Origin: Trichomonas vaginalis G3
Taxonomy: Eukaryota; Parabasalia; Trichomonadida; Trichomonadidae
Direction of reading: 5' to 3'
NCBI RefSeq assembly: GCF_026262505.1
Contig: NC_067204.1
Span: forward strand, 6,109,797-6,173,796
DNA: 64,000 nucleotides
The notes under the pieces were generated by a model that searched no databases, was not told the DNA's origin, and worked only from the letters and a program-made list of their open reading frames with translations. Shown one piece after another: positions 9,601 to 20,040 of this stretch; position 1 is the stretch's first letter; each line of letters opens with the position of its first letter. The translations under genes and the position numbers were made by a program.

Positions 9601-10163
9601 TTCTGTTTCGTAATATGTGGTGCATATGGTTGCTGGGTTTTTTGCAATTGAACGTCTTGAATTAATCTTCCATTATTTTCTTTACATTTCTCACAATGCT
9701 TTAAAAATCTTCTTTGGTTTTTCCTTTCTGGATCATCACGGATAGAATAAACTTCTTCTTTACAATATGGACAAACTTTATAGCCGGTGAGTGCTTCAAC
9801 GTCTGTTATTCTGTCAGCGTGAAGTTTTCCACATGGACTCTGTGTTAATAAAATATTTACTGTTTCAAATTCTGGATCTATCATTATTGATTCCACTAAT
9901 GGAAAGTCTACCTTATTTATGTCCACGTCTTCTGGTTGAGGATCACAATAATAGAAATCAATATTAACATTTAACATTCTCGCTAATCTCTCACTTTCTG
10001 ATGAAATGTCAAACCCTTCATATGCATCTATTGCTTCATTTAAATAGCTTCTACGAGTTTTAGGATTAACACCATCAGGAATGTTATAGAAGCGTTTAAA
10101 TAACCTTCTACCTTCTGCTCTAATTTGATTATCATTCATTTTAGCGGTTCCGTTTTTGTTCAT
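6698..10163 (-). pseudogene. Protein-primed family-B DNA polymerase with HNH-like insertion, two frameshifts
   Basis: The gene starts at ATG 10163 (MNKNGTAKMNDN). In order it has a zinc-binding CPYC...CEKC segment near residue 135, ExoI FDFET, ExoII GFNSGKFDLNL, ExoIII YCNKDV, palm motif A DFNSLYPS, motif B KISLNGSYGY and motif C EGDTDSSYW. Between the exonuclease and palm (8330-8470) lies CKMCGKA ... TLDRIDNEKPHTKENCQLMC, CYCNVVKSNKD, an HNH/zinc nuclease-like block. The frame is broken near 9240 and near 7155. The C-terminal zinc-like segment (LCPKCYTSF, CCENGCCMPF) is intact. A double hairpin lies at 9269-9294. The length, about 1,150 codons, fits Polinton pPolB. Confidence 0.9.
9269..9294. 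repeat. Double-hairpin unit inside polymerase gene
   Basis: GGGAC-aaa-GTCCC (9269-9281) is followed by GCCG-tttg-CGGC (9283-9294). It closely matches the inverse of the unit at 37188-37211 in an unrelated E4 gene. It sits about 30 bases from the first polymerase frameshift. Confidence 0.65.
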
Positions 10164-10211
10164 TTATGTAAGAATCAAAAATTAAAAATAAATAAAAATA
10201 AAGTTTATTTT

Positions 10212-11284
10212 TTAAAGCCCATAAAATGAATTAAGAACACATAAATTTTTATCATCTGCGACGTGACGAATACATTTTAATTTACTCAAGAATGCGTACC
10301 CTGATACATTAAATCTAATTCCTGTCTTATTTAATTTCACAACTTTGAAAAGGAATGTATGAATAGCTATAAAATGATGAGAAGATGTTTTATGGGTTGC
10401 TTCCATTTTTTCTGAAATAAATGAATAAATATAATGCTTATACGTTTTCATATCTTTTATATTCTTAATAACGAATGATATAGACCTTTCAACTTCGTCT
10501 TCCTTCGGTGCTGTTCTTTCATATGAAACATTATTAGTATCTTCAACAATGAAACCGCAATCACATAAAATTTTATATGTTCCAATGGTTTCTTTTGATA
10601 TTTTATCTAATAAATCAAAAACTTTATCAACACCTGTGCATTTATTTAAATAATAATTTGTGTAAATATCATGATCTTCTTTCTTAATCGTATTAGTTGC
10701 ATATGTCACGTTTTTTAGTGCTTTTTTGAATTTTTCGGAATCTAAAGGTGGTGAAAATAAGATACAGGGTATTCTTCATTATCAATAAATTGTAACTTAT
10801 GTTTACGAATAAATTTAGTACCTTCTTCTGAAAGTGTTTCGTCTATTTCACCATCTAATAAATTTTGTGTTGATTCTGAGACATAATTTTTATATCTTTC
10901 TTCATGAGATTTCTGTACTTCTGATTCTGAAGCTGGGATATTCATTAAACCCTCTACTTCATTTTCATTATATTTTTCAACTTCTCTTAATTCCTTAATT
11001 TTTTCATCTATTTCATCTCTTATTTTTTTCAGTCTTTCAATTTCATTGTATTCATCATCTTTAATCCGTTCTTCATAATATTCGGGGAAAACATCAGGTT
11101 CTTTAGGTTTTTCTTCTTCAGATGTAGGATATAAGAAATTTATAACATCATCTTTATTCATTTTTCCATCATAATCTAAATCATTTAATAACTCGGCAAA
11201 TTTTTGACAATTTCTTAAATAATATTTATTAACTTCATAACCTACCTCCTCTAATATATCCTTTATTTCGAGTAGGGGTAATTT
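10212..11284 (-). pseudogene. EF-hand plus coiled-coil protein, 5'-truncated and frameshifted
   Basis: The reading is open from about 11284, just inside a stop, without an ATG. It contains a canonical EF-hand loop, DLDYDGKMNKDD, flanked by helices (NCQKFAELLN before, VINFLYP after). A long charged coiled coil follows (YNEIERLKKIRDEIDEKIKE). The frame closes at 10742. The neighbouring frame (SEKFKKALKNVTYATN) starts at that point and runs to 10212 without an ATG or promoter core, so I read both as one gene with a single frameshift. The C-terminal half has two Cys and ends LCVLNSFYGL. No further family is recognised. Confidence 0.55.
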
Positions 11285-11297
11285 TAGCTAAAAGTGA

Positions 11298-11332
11298 CAC
11301 ACCCGTGAAGGGTGTGATTACCGATCGGTAAT
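11298..11332. repeat. Two abutting palindromes
   Basis: The hairpin CACACCC-gtgaa-GGGTGTG (11298-11316) abuts the perfect 16-base palindrome ATTACCGATCGGTAAT (11317-11332). It lies just outside the truncated EF-hand gene, at an apparent rearrangement junction. Confidence 0.7.
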
Positions 11333-11401
11333 TTCGACAGTTTAGAATTTAAAATTTTTTATGGAACTGTTGCGAGTTTCATAAAGAATTTAAGGAATAT
11401 A

Positions 11402-11527
11402 AGCAAAGATTTGAATCAAAATCTTAGACCTAAGCCGCTCGATTCGCTCGCGGCTTCCGCGAATTACAGATCAGCAAAGATTTGAATCAAAATCTTCGAA
11501 CTAAGCCGATCGCTTCGCTCGCGGCTT
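11402..11527. repeat. 55-bp direct repeat containing GC-rich hairpin
   Basis: Two copies (11402-11456 and 11473-11527) each start AGCAAAGATTTGAATCAAAA and end in a hairpin with AAGCCG...CGGCTT arms and a TTCGCTCG loop. No gene is visible from 11285 to 11627. Confidence 0.75.
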
Positions 11528-11627
11528 TCTTTATTATTTTAAATTTGCATATTTCCATCAAAAGTTCATAAGGTAAAAAATTTCGTTTATTTTTACTAAG
11601 AAAAAAAAGGGTTTTGATAATAAATTT

Positions 11628-12227
11628 ATTTTATTTCGAAAAAGTAGCAATAATCGTAAAAGGGTATTGATAGGCTTGCTAAAGTAACTAATTTTAGCTG
11701 TCAAATACTTTTGTATTTTGAAGTAAATTAGTATAAATTTGTTTTTACTTTTATTTCGAAAAAGTAGCAATAATCGTAAAAGGGTATTGATAGGCTTGCT
11801 AAAGTAACTAATTTTAGCTGTCAAATACTTTTGTATTTTGAAGTAAATTAGTATAAATTTGTTTTTACTTTTATTTCGAAAAAGTAGCAATAATCGTAAA
11901 AGGGTATTGATAGGCTTGCTAAAGTAACTAATTTTAGCTGTCAAATACTTTTGTATTTTGAAGTAAATTAGTATAAATTTGTTTTTACTTTTATTTCGAA
12001 AAAGTAGCAATAATCGTAAAAGGGTATTGATAGGCTTGCTAAAGTAACTAATTTTAGCTGTCAAATACTTTTGTATTTTGAAGTAAATTAGTATAAATTT
12101 GTTTTTACTTTTATTTCGAAAAAGTAACAATAATCGTAAAAGGGTATTGATAGGCTTGCTAAAGTAACTAATTTTAGCTGTCAAATACTTTTGTATTTTG
12201 AAGTAAATTAGTATAAATTTGATATTA
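11628..12227. repeat. 120-bp satellite, five tandem copies
   Basis: Each 120-base period contains AAAAGTAGCAATAATCGTAA and CTAAAGTAACTAATTTTAGC. The copies are essentially identical except for a G-to-A change in the last copy near 12127. Because 120 is a multiple of three, a minus-strand frame stays open through all five copies; I do not read it as a gene. It sits inside the E2 right arm. Confidence 0.9.
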
Positions 12228-12248
12228 TTTTAACTCCCTTTGAAAACC

Positions 12249-12377
12249 TCAATTTTCCATACAGAGGGAACGGGAATAGCATCCAATATTCCCTGAGAAT
12301 GGTTGCACATTCTCAGTTCCCTTTATTTCCTCGTTTGTGAATCCTAATTTTTTAACGTTGTTAGTTTTGACGCTCAT
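12249..12377 (-). CDS. Possible 42-aa peptide overlapping a structured element
   Basis: This short ORF starts MSVKTNNVKKLGFTNEEIKG at ATG 12377. It has an A/T-rich upstream region but no clear TTTATTTTTA core close by. The second half overlaps the three-way-junction sequence at 12265-12322, so the coding reading may be incidental or the remains of a longer gene. Confidence 0.25.
   Translation of the reverse strand: MSVKTNNVKKLGFTNEEIKGTENVQPFSGNIGCYSRSLCMEN
12265..12322. other. Perfect three-way-junction inverted repeat
   Basis: The outer stem AGGGAAC/GTTCCCT (12265-12271 with 12316-12322) encloses two arms. Arm one is GGGAATA with TATTCCC (12272-12278, 12287-12293). Arm two is TGAGAATG with CATTCTCA (12294-12301, 12308-12315). 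No base is left unpaired at the junction. The signal is read directly from the sequence; its role is unknown. Confidence 0.8.
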
Positions 12378-12502
12378 TTCATACAAAATAAAAAAATAAA
12401 ATAATAAACATAACTAAGTTTTAATTTTTCGTAAGACATGAATTTTTAAAGTTTATTTTTTAAAAATTTTTTATTTTTTATTTCATTATGGTAGTGAATC
12501 TT

Positions 12503-13093
12503 TTATTCATGAAAATAATTATTTCTAATTTCTTTTACTCTCTCGTATATACTAGATTTGAAGAATTCAGAACATTTCCCATAATCTCCTAAATGTTTTC
12601 TTATCCCTAACGTGTGCCAGTTATTATATGAAACTGAATAAACTTTATCTTTATCTTTACACCTTTCATCACTTCCAATATATTTATATCTCAGTTTTGA
12701 TTTAGCATTTTCATATTCATTAGCGTTTAATAATTCACAGTCTTCCTTTTTAAATTGATGTTTAAGATATTCAGGATTTAATACTCTACGTTTATATGCT
12801 CCTAACTTAGTTCTAAAGGTTTTTCTACAAAATTTAGGAATTCCATCCTCTTTAATGTCATCAATGATTTCCATTTCATTATTTTCAATTTCTTCTTCTC
12901 GTTTATGAGGTCTTTGATTATGACTCCATTGATTCCATGAAATTAAATATTCTTTATCATTATATTTATACCTCATTAGCTTATTTTGGCTTTCATATTC
13001 ATTTAATAATTCACAATCTTCATTTTTAAATTGAAGTTTAACCCATTCAGGATTTAAACAATGTTTAATTAATCGCGGAATATCTGACATCAT
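12503..13093 (-). CDS. 196-aa protein with internal duplication, next to E2 terminus
   Basis: The protein contains two related units: LNPEWVKLQFKNEDCELLNE near residue 12 and LNPEYLKHQFKKEDCELLNA near residue 108. Each is followed by a (K)LRYKY and YLIS/YSVS stretch and a Trp (WNQW, NNWH). The unit looks like a small DNA-binding or homing-type domain, but I cannot name it. The first two codons are both ATG (13093 and 13090), preceded by TATATATAGATG. Its reading points away from the terminus. A decayed copy occupies the same place at the E3 left end (26105-26213). Confidence 0.7.
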   Translation of the reverse strand: MMSDIPRLIKHCLNPEWVKLQFKNEDCELLNEYESQNKLMRYKYNDKEYLISWNQWSHNQRPHKREEEIENNEMEIIDDIKEDGIPKFCRKTFRTKLGAYKRRVLNPEYLKHQFKKEDCELLNANEYENAKSKLRYKYIGSDERCKDKDKVYSVSYNNWHTLGIRKHLGDYGKCSEFFKSSIYERVKEIRNNYFHE

Positions 13094-13094
13094 C

Positions 13095-13346
13095 TATATA
13101 TAGCTTCTTTTATAAAAGATAAAAAATAAATTATTTTAAAATTAATGTTAATTTTTTAAAATGTGTTTAGTATATAATATTTATTACTAATTTATTTAAT
13201 AATGTCGCGCTTTCTTACGAATTCATGACTTAAAAAACGTAAGAAAAAATTTTTATATCATCTATATATAGAAGATGTGAAAATATACCTTCATCTATAT
13301 ATAGACGTAACAAAAAAAGTCACTAAACCCTTCATATCCTACTACT
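13095..13346. repeat. E2 terminal region
   Basis: The stretch contains three copies of CATCTATATATAG (13091, 13259, 13293). Its outer ~60 bases are shared, in inverse orientation, with the E3 start at 25881-25925. The element tip is at 13346. The flanking base order does not allow a target duplication to be verified because the other end of E2 is outside the window. Confidence 0.65.
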
Positions 13347-13515
13347 TACTCTCTATATGATCGGGGAAATTTTTTATCATCATCAATGACACTGTTGTTG
13401 CATGATGATTATCGATATTGTCACTAAGCGAAATGAGCCTATAATTACTCGTTCTAATTTTTTTGAAAAAAAAGGTTATTTTTTTTCTTACTCATCTATC
13501 AATAAAAAAAAAGCC

Positions 13516-14832
13516 ATGCATCAACCTGTTCAATTAACTAATAATAGACCGAGGAGGACCCGTAATAGGGATAATGCTAATAGCCCTCTTACGGAAAGGT
13601 CGAAACGCCAGAAAACGCCTGTTTTTATTCCAGATCATTCTTCAGAAAGTTCAGATATAAGCGATGATATTCCACTTATTGAATCTTCTAGAAATGCTCA
13701 ACTTGAGGATGTTTCCTTCGAAGAATCATCGCTTGATTCTTCCAGTGATGAACATCCTAAAGGTCAGAATGACAATTGGGCTCCACCAAACAGAACTGTA
13801 CCATCACCACAACCACCGAAAAATGATAATACGCCAAAACCACAACGGACAACCCCGAAAAGAACTGGAAGAAGAGTTAGAAGACAAAATCCAATCATTC
13901 AATCTCAACCAATCTCGAATGAAGATAAACGAACACCTGATCCAGTACCAAGAGCTAGACGTTCATCCTATAATAGAACAAATGATTCTTCCGGGTCGAA
14001 TTCAATTAATGAAGATGACTTTGTTACCAACGATGATAGCGAAAAACAATTTATAGATTCAGGAGTAGGGTCTGCACCAAATCCAGCTATTGAGCAGCAT
14101 GAATCAACAGAACAAACAGTACAAACAGTAGAAACCCCAGCTGCCGATACTGGAAACAAACGAAATCTTGACATATCTGGTACAAAACTTGTAGAAATCT
14201 TACGTAGAAAATCCGTATTCGCCCCAGTATCATTTTCTCTTTACCAACTAGATAAAACAATTTTCTTTACAAGGCATGGGAAGATAGCGCTAGGTAAAGG
14301 ATTCTTCATTCTTCGAAAGAATGTAATGGATGGCGAAATGGTCGGCTTTTTACGCGAGCATCAGAATCTTCATCGATTTACTTACTATTCAGGCCATGAT
14401 GAGAGTAGCCTTGGTGAACAATTTGGTTTCTCGTTCATCAAGCGACCGAACATTCAGTCTCAAGTTCGTCAAATCCGCGTTATTTACAGGAAAGGTTTTC
14501 AACTTCATTATCCAAAAGATAAGAGCGAAAATCTTTCTCGTCTTGCTCGAGATTACAATGAGGAATCACCAAATCCTATATACAATAACTATGAAATATT
14601 AAATTCTCAAATTCCACGACTATTACAAGATGGAACCCTTGTAATGAGCTTTGGAGGCGCTACATGTAATTCTAGCTGCAAGAATTTTGTATTCAGAATT
14701 CCTGGAACAAATAAATGCCAATTTATGTGTTTCCGCCAAGCTCAGGAAACATTCAAAGCTCGATACCAAGATCCATTTACAGAAGAGAGTGCTTTTGCAA
14801 TGGCCATCGCATCTTTCGTCGGCGAAGGATGA
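13516..14832 (+). CDS. Tubby-like C-terminal domain protein
   Basis: The frame is open from an ATG at 13402. The ATG at 13516 (MHQPVQLTNNRP) gives a 438-aa protein and lies further from the E2 tip. The first ~220 residues are disordered, Ser/Pro/Asp-rich and basic. The C-terminal ~210 residues resemble a tubby fold: FFILRKNV, then VRQIRVIYRKG, CKNFVFRIPG and finally DPFTEESAFAMAIASF, which resembles the closing P-L-S-x-x-Q-A-F-A-I-x-L-S-S-F signature of tubby proteins. Such proteins bind phosphoinositides at membranes. The start choice and family are moderately certain. Confidence 0.6.
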   Translation: MHQPVQLTNNRPRRTRNRDNANSPLTERSKRQKTPVFIPDHSSESSDISDDIPLIESSRNAQLEDVSFEESSLDSSSDEHPKGQNDNWAPPNRTVPSPQPPKNDNTPKPQRTTPKRTGRRVRRQNPIIQSQPISNEDKRTPDPVPRARRSSYNRTNDSSGSNSINEDDFVTNDDSEKQFIDSGVGSAPNPAIEQHESTEQTVQTVETPAADTGNKRNLDISGTKLVEILRRKSVFAPVSFSLYQLDKTIFFTRHGKIALGKGFFILRKNVMDGEMVGFLREHQNLHRFTYYSGHDESSLGEQFGFSFIKRPNIQSQVRQIRVIYRKGFQLHYPKDKSENLSRLARDYNEESPNPIYNNYEILNSQIPRLLQDGTLVMSFGGATCNSSCKNFVFRIPGTNKCQFMCFRQAQETFKARYQDPFTEESAFAMAIASFVGEG

Positions 14833-15073
14833 ATTTTTAAATTACTTTCCCTTGTTTTATATTGTTTTAAATGAAAATAAATAATAACATTTGATTTAAA
14901 GTGTTTTTATATTAATTTTATTCTTATTTTTCAAAGATATCACCAAAAAGTATCGAAATTTTAGTTTTCCTTATTAGCAAACATAGTTTGATATTATACT
15001 TCAATTTATTAACACATCTATTATTTAATGCTAATGACTCGCAATGATTTTATAAATTAATTGTGAATAATTG

Positions 15074-16651
15074 TTATAAGTTACTCATTGTCAAATTCTG
15101 CTGGATAAAAACAACTACCATCAACTCAGATACTGTTTTAAAGAAATAAATCATGATTAAGACAGATATTATTATAGTTTTAGTCAATATCATATAAATA
15201 AACGCTTCTTCTTCGAGAAGTTTTCCAGATACAACGGAAAACTCGCTAAAGTATTCCTTTTTGGTGTGAATATAACAATAGAGGAAAACACTTCCAGCGC
15301 CAACCAATCCAAAAACATCTTGGAAGTTATAAGCATAAAGAAGAGCAATTGCATTGTTTTTAGCCACCTTCAAAAACACAATAGCTGATGTGAATAAAGC
15401 AGTTGCCTTGACAAGAGGTGGAACTACAGCAAGTCCTCCATATCCCATAACAATTGTAAGTAAAATAAACAATTCAGTAATAGGAACAAGGAAACCAGTA
15501 TAGAAAGGAATAGAAGATATCTTTGGAATGTATGAGATCATGACTGGATCGTGAATCCAGATTTGCATAATTAAGAATGGCTTTACAACCATAATTGTAC
15601 ACAATATAACAATAACTATACCAGGAAGAATCAAAGAATATAAAACAACCTTAACAAAACGTGGTTTATCTTTTGTATGAAGTGCAAAAACAGCCAAAGG
15701 TATTACTCCTGACATTCCACCTGCAACAGTAGCGGCCATAAGTATAAAAACTTTCATTGATGTTGAGTAAACTGTAACAATTTCAGTTGTATCCTTTGAT
15801 GCAGCTCTTTTCATAAGTAATGTAAAGACAAGAGGTGTGACAACACCTAAAGAAATCGTTGTAAGAAGAGGGAATGATGATTTGATAACATGCCAAAAGT
15901 CAGAAGTTGGTTTTTCAATAAAAGCATGCCAATTAGGTTTAATGTTCTCGAAGACATGGAATGCAAAGGTAAAGAAAAGAATAATTGACATAATGAAAGG
16001 CCCGGATACAAATGCGATACCCATTAAACTTATTTTAGCTTTGAATAAATAAATGAAAACCGGATCCATTAAAAGAGATGTTACAAGAGCAACAATTTGT
16101 AATGCTCCAGCAAGAATGGCTCTTCCAGTTGCTAAGAGAATACTGCAAGAGTACAAGAAATGAATAACAAATGTTGGGAATAAAGCAATAGGTAATAAAT
16201 ACTTTAGGGTATCTGATTTAAATTCTTCTGGAATACCAAGACTTGGAATCAAACTAGGAATTATTCCAATTAATACGGATGACAAAATTATTCCTAAGAT
16301 TAGATTGAAACGGAGTGCTTCAACGTAAAGTTTACCTATTGATTTGTAATCTTTCTTGGCAATATATTCACTGAACTTTTTCGTGACACCTTGAGAATGA
16401 AAACCACCAAGACCAATGACAATATTACGAACAATACTTGATATACTAACAATCGTAACTCCTCTTGTATCAAATCCCTTTTTGATGAAGTATAAGTCCA
16501 AGAAATCTTGAGTTGCGCTAATCAAACAGAACAAAAATCCAGGGAAATTTAGTCTGAATGATGTTAAAAAGACCCTTGGATTACCGAGAATCTTGTCTTC
16601 ATCTACTGATTCGCTTGTCTCGCTTATACTTTGCACAGATTCATATTCCAT
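15074..16651 (-). CDS. MATE / MOP-superfamily multidrug efflux-type transporter
   Basis: 525 aa from the ATG at 16651 (MEYESVQSISETSESV). The frame extends to 16672 only through a TTG. After a short acidic N-terminus come about 12 hydrophobic segments arranged in two halves, with GLGGFHSQGVTKKFSEYIAK after the second. GALQIVALVTSLLMDPVFIY in the middle is typical of the MATE D-P-x-F/L-I signature. Family members exchange cations for organic substrates at membranes. The second half has VVAGG-like and GYGGLAVVPP turns. This is a host gene in ordinary intergenic DNA. Confidence 0.8.
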   Translation of the reverse strand: MEYESVQSISETSESVDEDKILGNPRVFLTSFRLNFPGFLFCLISATQDFLDLYFIKKGFDTRGVTIVSISSIVRNIVIGLGGFHSQGVTKKFSEYIAKKDYKSIGKLYVEALRFNLILGIILSSVLIGIIPSLIPSLGIPEEFKSDTLKYLLPIALFPTFVIHFLYSCSILLATGRAILAGALQIVALVTSLLMDPVFIYLFKAKISLMGIAFVSGPFIMSIILFFTFAFHVFENIKPNWHAFIEKPTSDFWHVIKSSFPLLTTISLGVVTPLVFTLLMKRAASKDTTEIVTVYSTSMKVFILMAATVAGGMSGVIPLAVFALHTKDKPRFVKVVLYSLILPGIVIVILCTIMVVKPFLIMQIWIHDPVMISYIPKISSIPFYTGFLVPITELFILLTIVMGYGGLAVVPPLVKATALFTSAIVFLKVAKNNAIALLYAYNFQDVFGLVGAGSVFLYCYIHTKKEYFSEFSVVSGKLLEEEAFIYMILTKTIIISVLIMIYFFKTVSELMVVVFIQQNLTMSNL

Positions 16652-18847
16652 TTTTGAATTTTGATTTGACAATAAGAATTAATCTAATCTCAAAATTTTA
16701 ATATCTTGGTCATTTATAAACACTACAATTTCCAGATAAAATGTTATGTATCGAATATTCTATTCAATTTCGAACCTCGTTTCTAACAAAAAATCGAATT
16801 TCTCTCTCAATTATTACCTCCCAATTGAATTTTATAGAACATTAAATTGTCACAACTGCTAGTGTGTGATATGGTCTCCTAATTTGGTTTTGGTCAACAA
16901 AATTTTTATGAGGAAAAATGACAATCATTTATTTTAATAATATTAACATTTCGTTAACTTAAAAAGCATCAATTTATTCTTTTGTTCTATTTGGCTAAAA
17001 GTTAATTCAAATCTGAAACTCTTTGTTTGTCTGTCAAAAATAGGTTTTCAATTTTCGGAGAAAATTAATTATGGATTTCGCATACACAGATGCATGTTCA
17101 TCCTTCAGACATGGTGTTCTATCTTATCCATTGCAATAAAGTTTGAATTTATATCAGTTCTTCAATATCATGTTATATTGGAAACATCACATATATCTCT
17201 TATAATATCTCAAAGGTACATTCACTATTTTTGACAAAATTTTAAATTTTCATGGGGTTGTAAATCTTATAATAACTAGATGAATAAGGAATGAATCCCA
17301 GTATAATGTGCATCATTATATTAAACACTATATGTAAGGCTAATGATTCTATTAACACTTATGAAGATCTATAGTATTTGAGCAGATAAATTTGATAATT
17401 TCCAAAACTCTTATATTTCAAAATTAAAGTGTGCGAATGCATTTAAATGAGAGCAAAAAGAGATTGATGCTGTTAAAACTAGGTGTTAATTTGCAATTAT
17501 TTCGCATCACAAGAACTACCCAGTAAATTCGGCTATCTTTCTTTGCAATTATTCTCCATTATACATATAATATAATGGTTAGGGTTTGAAGAAAAGTTAC
17601 TAGAGAATTATTGACTTTTGAAATAATGCAGAATTTTACTTGAAGAAATCATTAATTTATGAGTTCCAAATTGCTAAGCATGACGAAGGATCATTAAATT
17701 GCTACAATTAAATACACTTATTGCAGAATTAAGATTTTTGAAATTAAAAGTTTGAAATATTGCCTTTTTGATAAAAATTAAATTTTATTATATAATCATG
17801 ATAATATCTTATAGAAATTAAAAGAAAATATTTTAAACCATTCAAATATTTTGAATGTCTTATCAATTTAAAATATTAAAAGATAGCTTGATTTTATCAT
17901 CATTAGTTGTTATCAAAGTTTTCTTCTTTTGATGAACAACAGTAAATGATTTGTTAATTACTTGTCTTCCTTTTTCGCAGCAAAATCGAAAGTTATGATG
18001 ATAATCTTGCTGTCAATTTGAAACTCTCTGATTTACAAGTAAGCATTCCTTTGGAAAAGCAGTCCTATTCTGTTTTCAAGATATTTTAAAGCCTCCATTT
18101 CATACAATGCGCAGATCTATTCGAAATTGCAAGAACTCTCAAGAAAAATGCAGCAGCAAAGAAGATTCCATAGTTTCTAGCATCAAAAATTTACAACCTT
18201 AATACAACAGTTAAATGAGAAGAACTGACTCGAAAAGAAATAATTTAACCATAAAGCTGGAAACCATTCGATATCTACTATTGGATCTAATAAAAAGTTA
18301 ATTATAACATATTTAACATGCTATTTGTTGACTTTGTTCCATTAATTTACCATATATATCTTTTTGAAATCTAAAATATTTTTACGATTTTAACCATGTG
18401 TTGTTGAAACCATATATCAATCTTAGCTAAGTATAGTTTATGAGTCTGTCACCATCTAACGTATGAATTTTCAAAAATGTCAAATATGTTCATTTTTTCT
18501 GTAGATTCAGCCATAATTTCATGTTGTTATACTATTCAACTATTATTTAATATTTTTATCGATTTAAATATATGATAAGATGCTTAGTTCTCCTGGAAAT
18601 CGATTTTTAATCGCAATTTTAACTTTCCAAAAAAAATTCAAAAATAAAAATCCCTCTCAATTTTCTAAGTTTTATAACTCGCCAAATCTCTAGCCAATTT
18701 TTTTGGCCCGTATAAATATTGTTAGGCACTATATAGGGATGCTATTTATCCTATTTTCATCCCATTTTACTGTTATCGCCTAGTGAATGTACCTTTAATA
18801 TCTCTTATAATATCACTTAATTCAAATCTTAAACTGCATTCTATTAC
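16652..18847. other. Long AT-rich intergenic region
   Basis: I see no credible coding region here. ORFs are short, and there is no recognised RNA gene or element end. The stretch is A/T-rich with scattered poly-T and poly-A runs. Confidence 0.6.
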
Positions 18848-19038
18848 TATAAGGTAGGTTAAAATAATCGCTGCTAAAACTACCGTTCGTAACACTCTCA
18901 ATTTTGAATCATTACGGGCGGGAACGCCTGTGAATTTTGCTGATCTCATTTGTAAACACTTTACAACACGTAAAGTCCTCAAATTTGAGTGTGTTAATGT
19001 CAAAATTTCGTGTTACGAGTGATTTTACCTACCTTATA
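18848..19038. mobile_element. 191-bp MITE-like element with TA-type ends
   Basis: The ends are TATAAGGTAGGTTAAAAT at 18848 and the inverse ATTTTACCTACCTTATA at 19022-19038. Sub-terminal GTAACACTC-like sequences also face each other in inverse orientation (18896 region and 19008-19018). The inside is richer in G+C than its surroundings. The TA boundaries suggest mobilisation by a Tc1/mariner-type transposase. The 76-codon frame across it has no independent support. Confidence 0.6.
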
Positions 19039-19263
19039 GATTCGATAAATATATCAGTAATTAAAATCAAAATTTATACTAAACTTTGAATCTGTTAAAA
19101 TTTACATATCAACATCTTTTTTTATTCTTAATTTTTTGTATTATCTTAAAATACATTTATTATCGTTATGGACTTTGTGAATTCAAAATATGACGCAATA
19201 TTACTCAACTTAATTTGAGATTCACAATTCATTTTCACTATTAATGCATATATTCATCAATAA

Positions 19264-20040
19264 CATATTGCCATCATATATACGCACAAATTTAAACTCA
19301 ATGACGTCAGCTACAAATATGAAAAGGGTCAATTTACAATCCTTCATCATACATGCTTAAGAAATAATATCGAAGCTGCAATTATTCTAATTCCACACGG
19401 TGCAAATATAAATGATAATAATAGTGCAAAATTAACTCCTCTTATGATAGGATTAATATTAAATCATAGGGACATTATTAAACTTCTGATTTCACGTGGG
19501 GCAGACATCAACATGCAGCAATCGGGTGGACTTTCTGCCATTCATCTTGCAATATTATCTAATCGTAGAGGAAATACTAATGAAGGTGCTTTATCTGTAG
19601 AAAAATTATTTGGACTCCATTATTCCAAAGATTTTGTTAATGAAAGTGAAGCCAAAGATTTGATTGAACTTCTACCTTCAAATGGTGCAAATGTCAATGC
19701 AAAGAATGACAATGGACTTACACTTCTTCATATGGTATCATTAAAATCTACTAAAGAAATTGCTGAAATATTAATTTCTCATGGTGCTGAAATCAATCCT
19801 TTAACTAAAAATGGACTGACTCCTCTTGATATTGCTGTTGGATGTGAAAAAATAGATTATGAAATATTCCTTAGACTTCGCAAAGCTAAAATGGATTACC
19901 AATATTATCTTGATTCCTTCCAAGAAGCAAGCAAAATAGTGGCTTTCTTAAAATTGAATGGCGGAAAAGCTAATTCTGGGGATATTAGAATGACAGCATT
20001 TTATAATGTTTCTTATTATTTAAATGATTATATGATGTAA
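19264..20040 (+). pseudogene. Ankyrin-repeat protein, 5' end missing
   Basis: The frame is open from just after the stop at 19261, but the first ATG is at 19444. Repeat sequence already starts upstream of that ATG (ILHHTCLRNNIEAAI, then HGANIND). Downstream repeats include TPLMIGLILNHRDIIKLLIS and LTLLHMVSLKSTKEIAEILI, each followed by xGAxINxxx. About five repeats can be counted. The stretch around 19302-19358 continues in another frame, indicating frameshift decay or truncation. It may be a gene fragment from the large trichomonad ankyrin family. Confidence 0.7.

Larger units (their letters stand above)
4737..13346. mobile_element. Maverick/Polinton-type element E2 (PolB family), left part cut off by E1
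   Basis: The segment carries an integrase, a Gln/Pro-rich protein, a protein-primed family-B DNA polymerase and smaller genes, all on the minus strand. Its outer end at 13346 is ...CTACTACT, the inverse of AGTAGTA. The next ~40 bases (AAAAAAAGTCAC, AACCCTTC) match the inverse of the E3 start at 25881 (CGGGTTGTGTGACTTTTTTT). The rest of E2 would lie beyond E1, to the left of the window. Confidence 0.8.

Noticed and set aside
11558-12184. 208-aa repetitive protein on the minus strand
   Set aside because: It is only the open frame of the 120-bp satellite; a period divisible by three keeps it open, and there is no promoter core.
18773-19003. 76-aa protein
   Set aside because: It crosses the MITE boundary and has no start context or known relatives.
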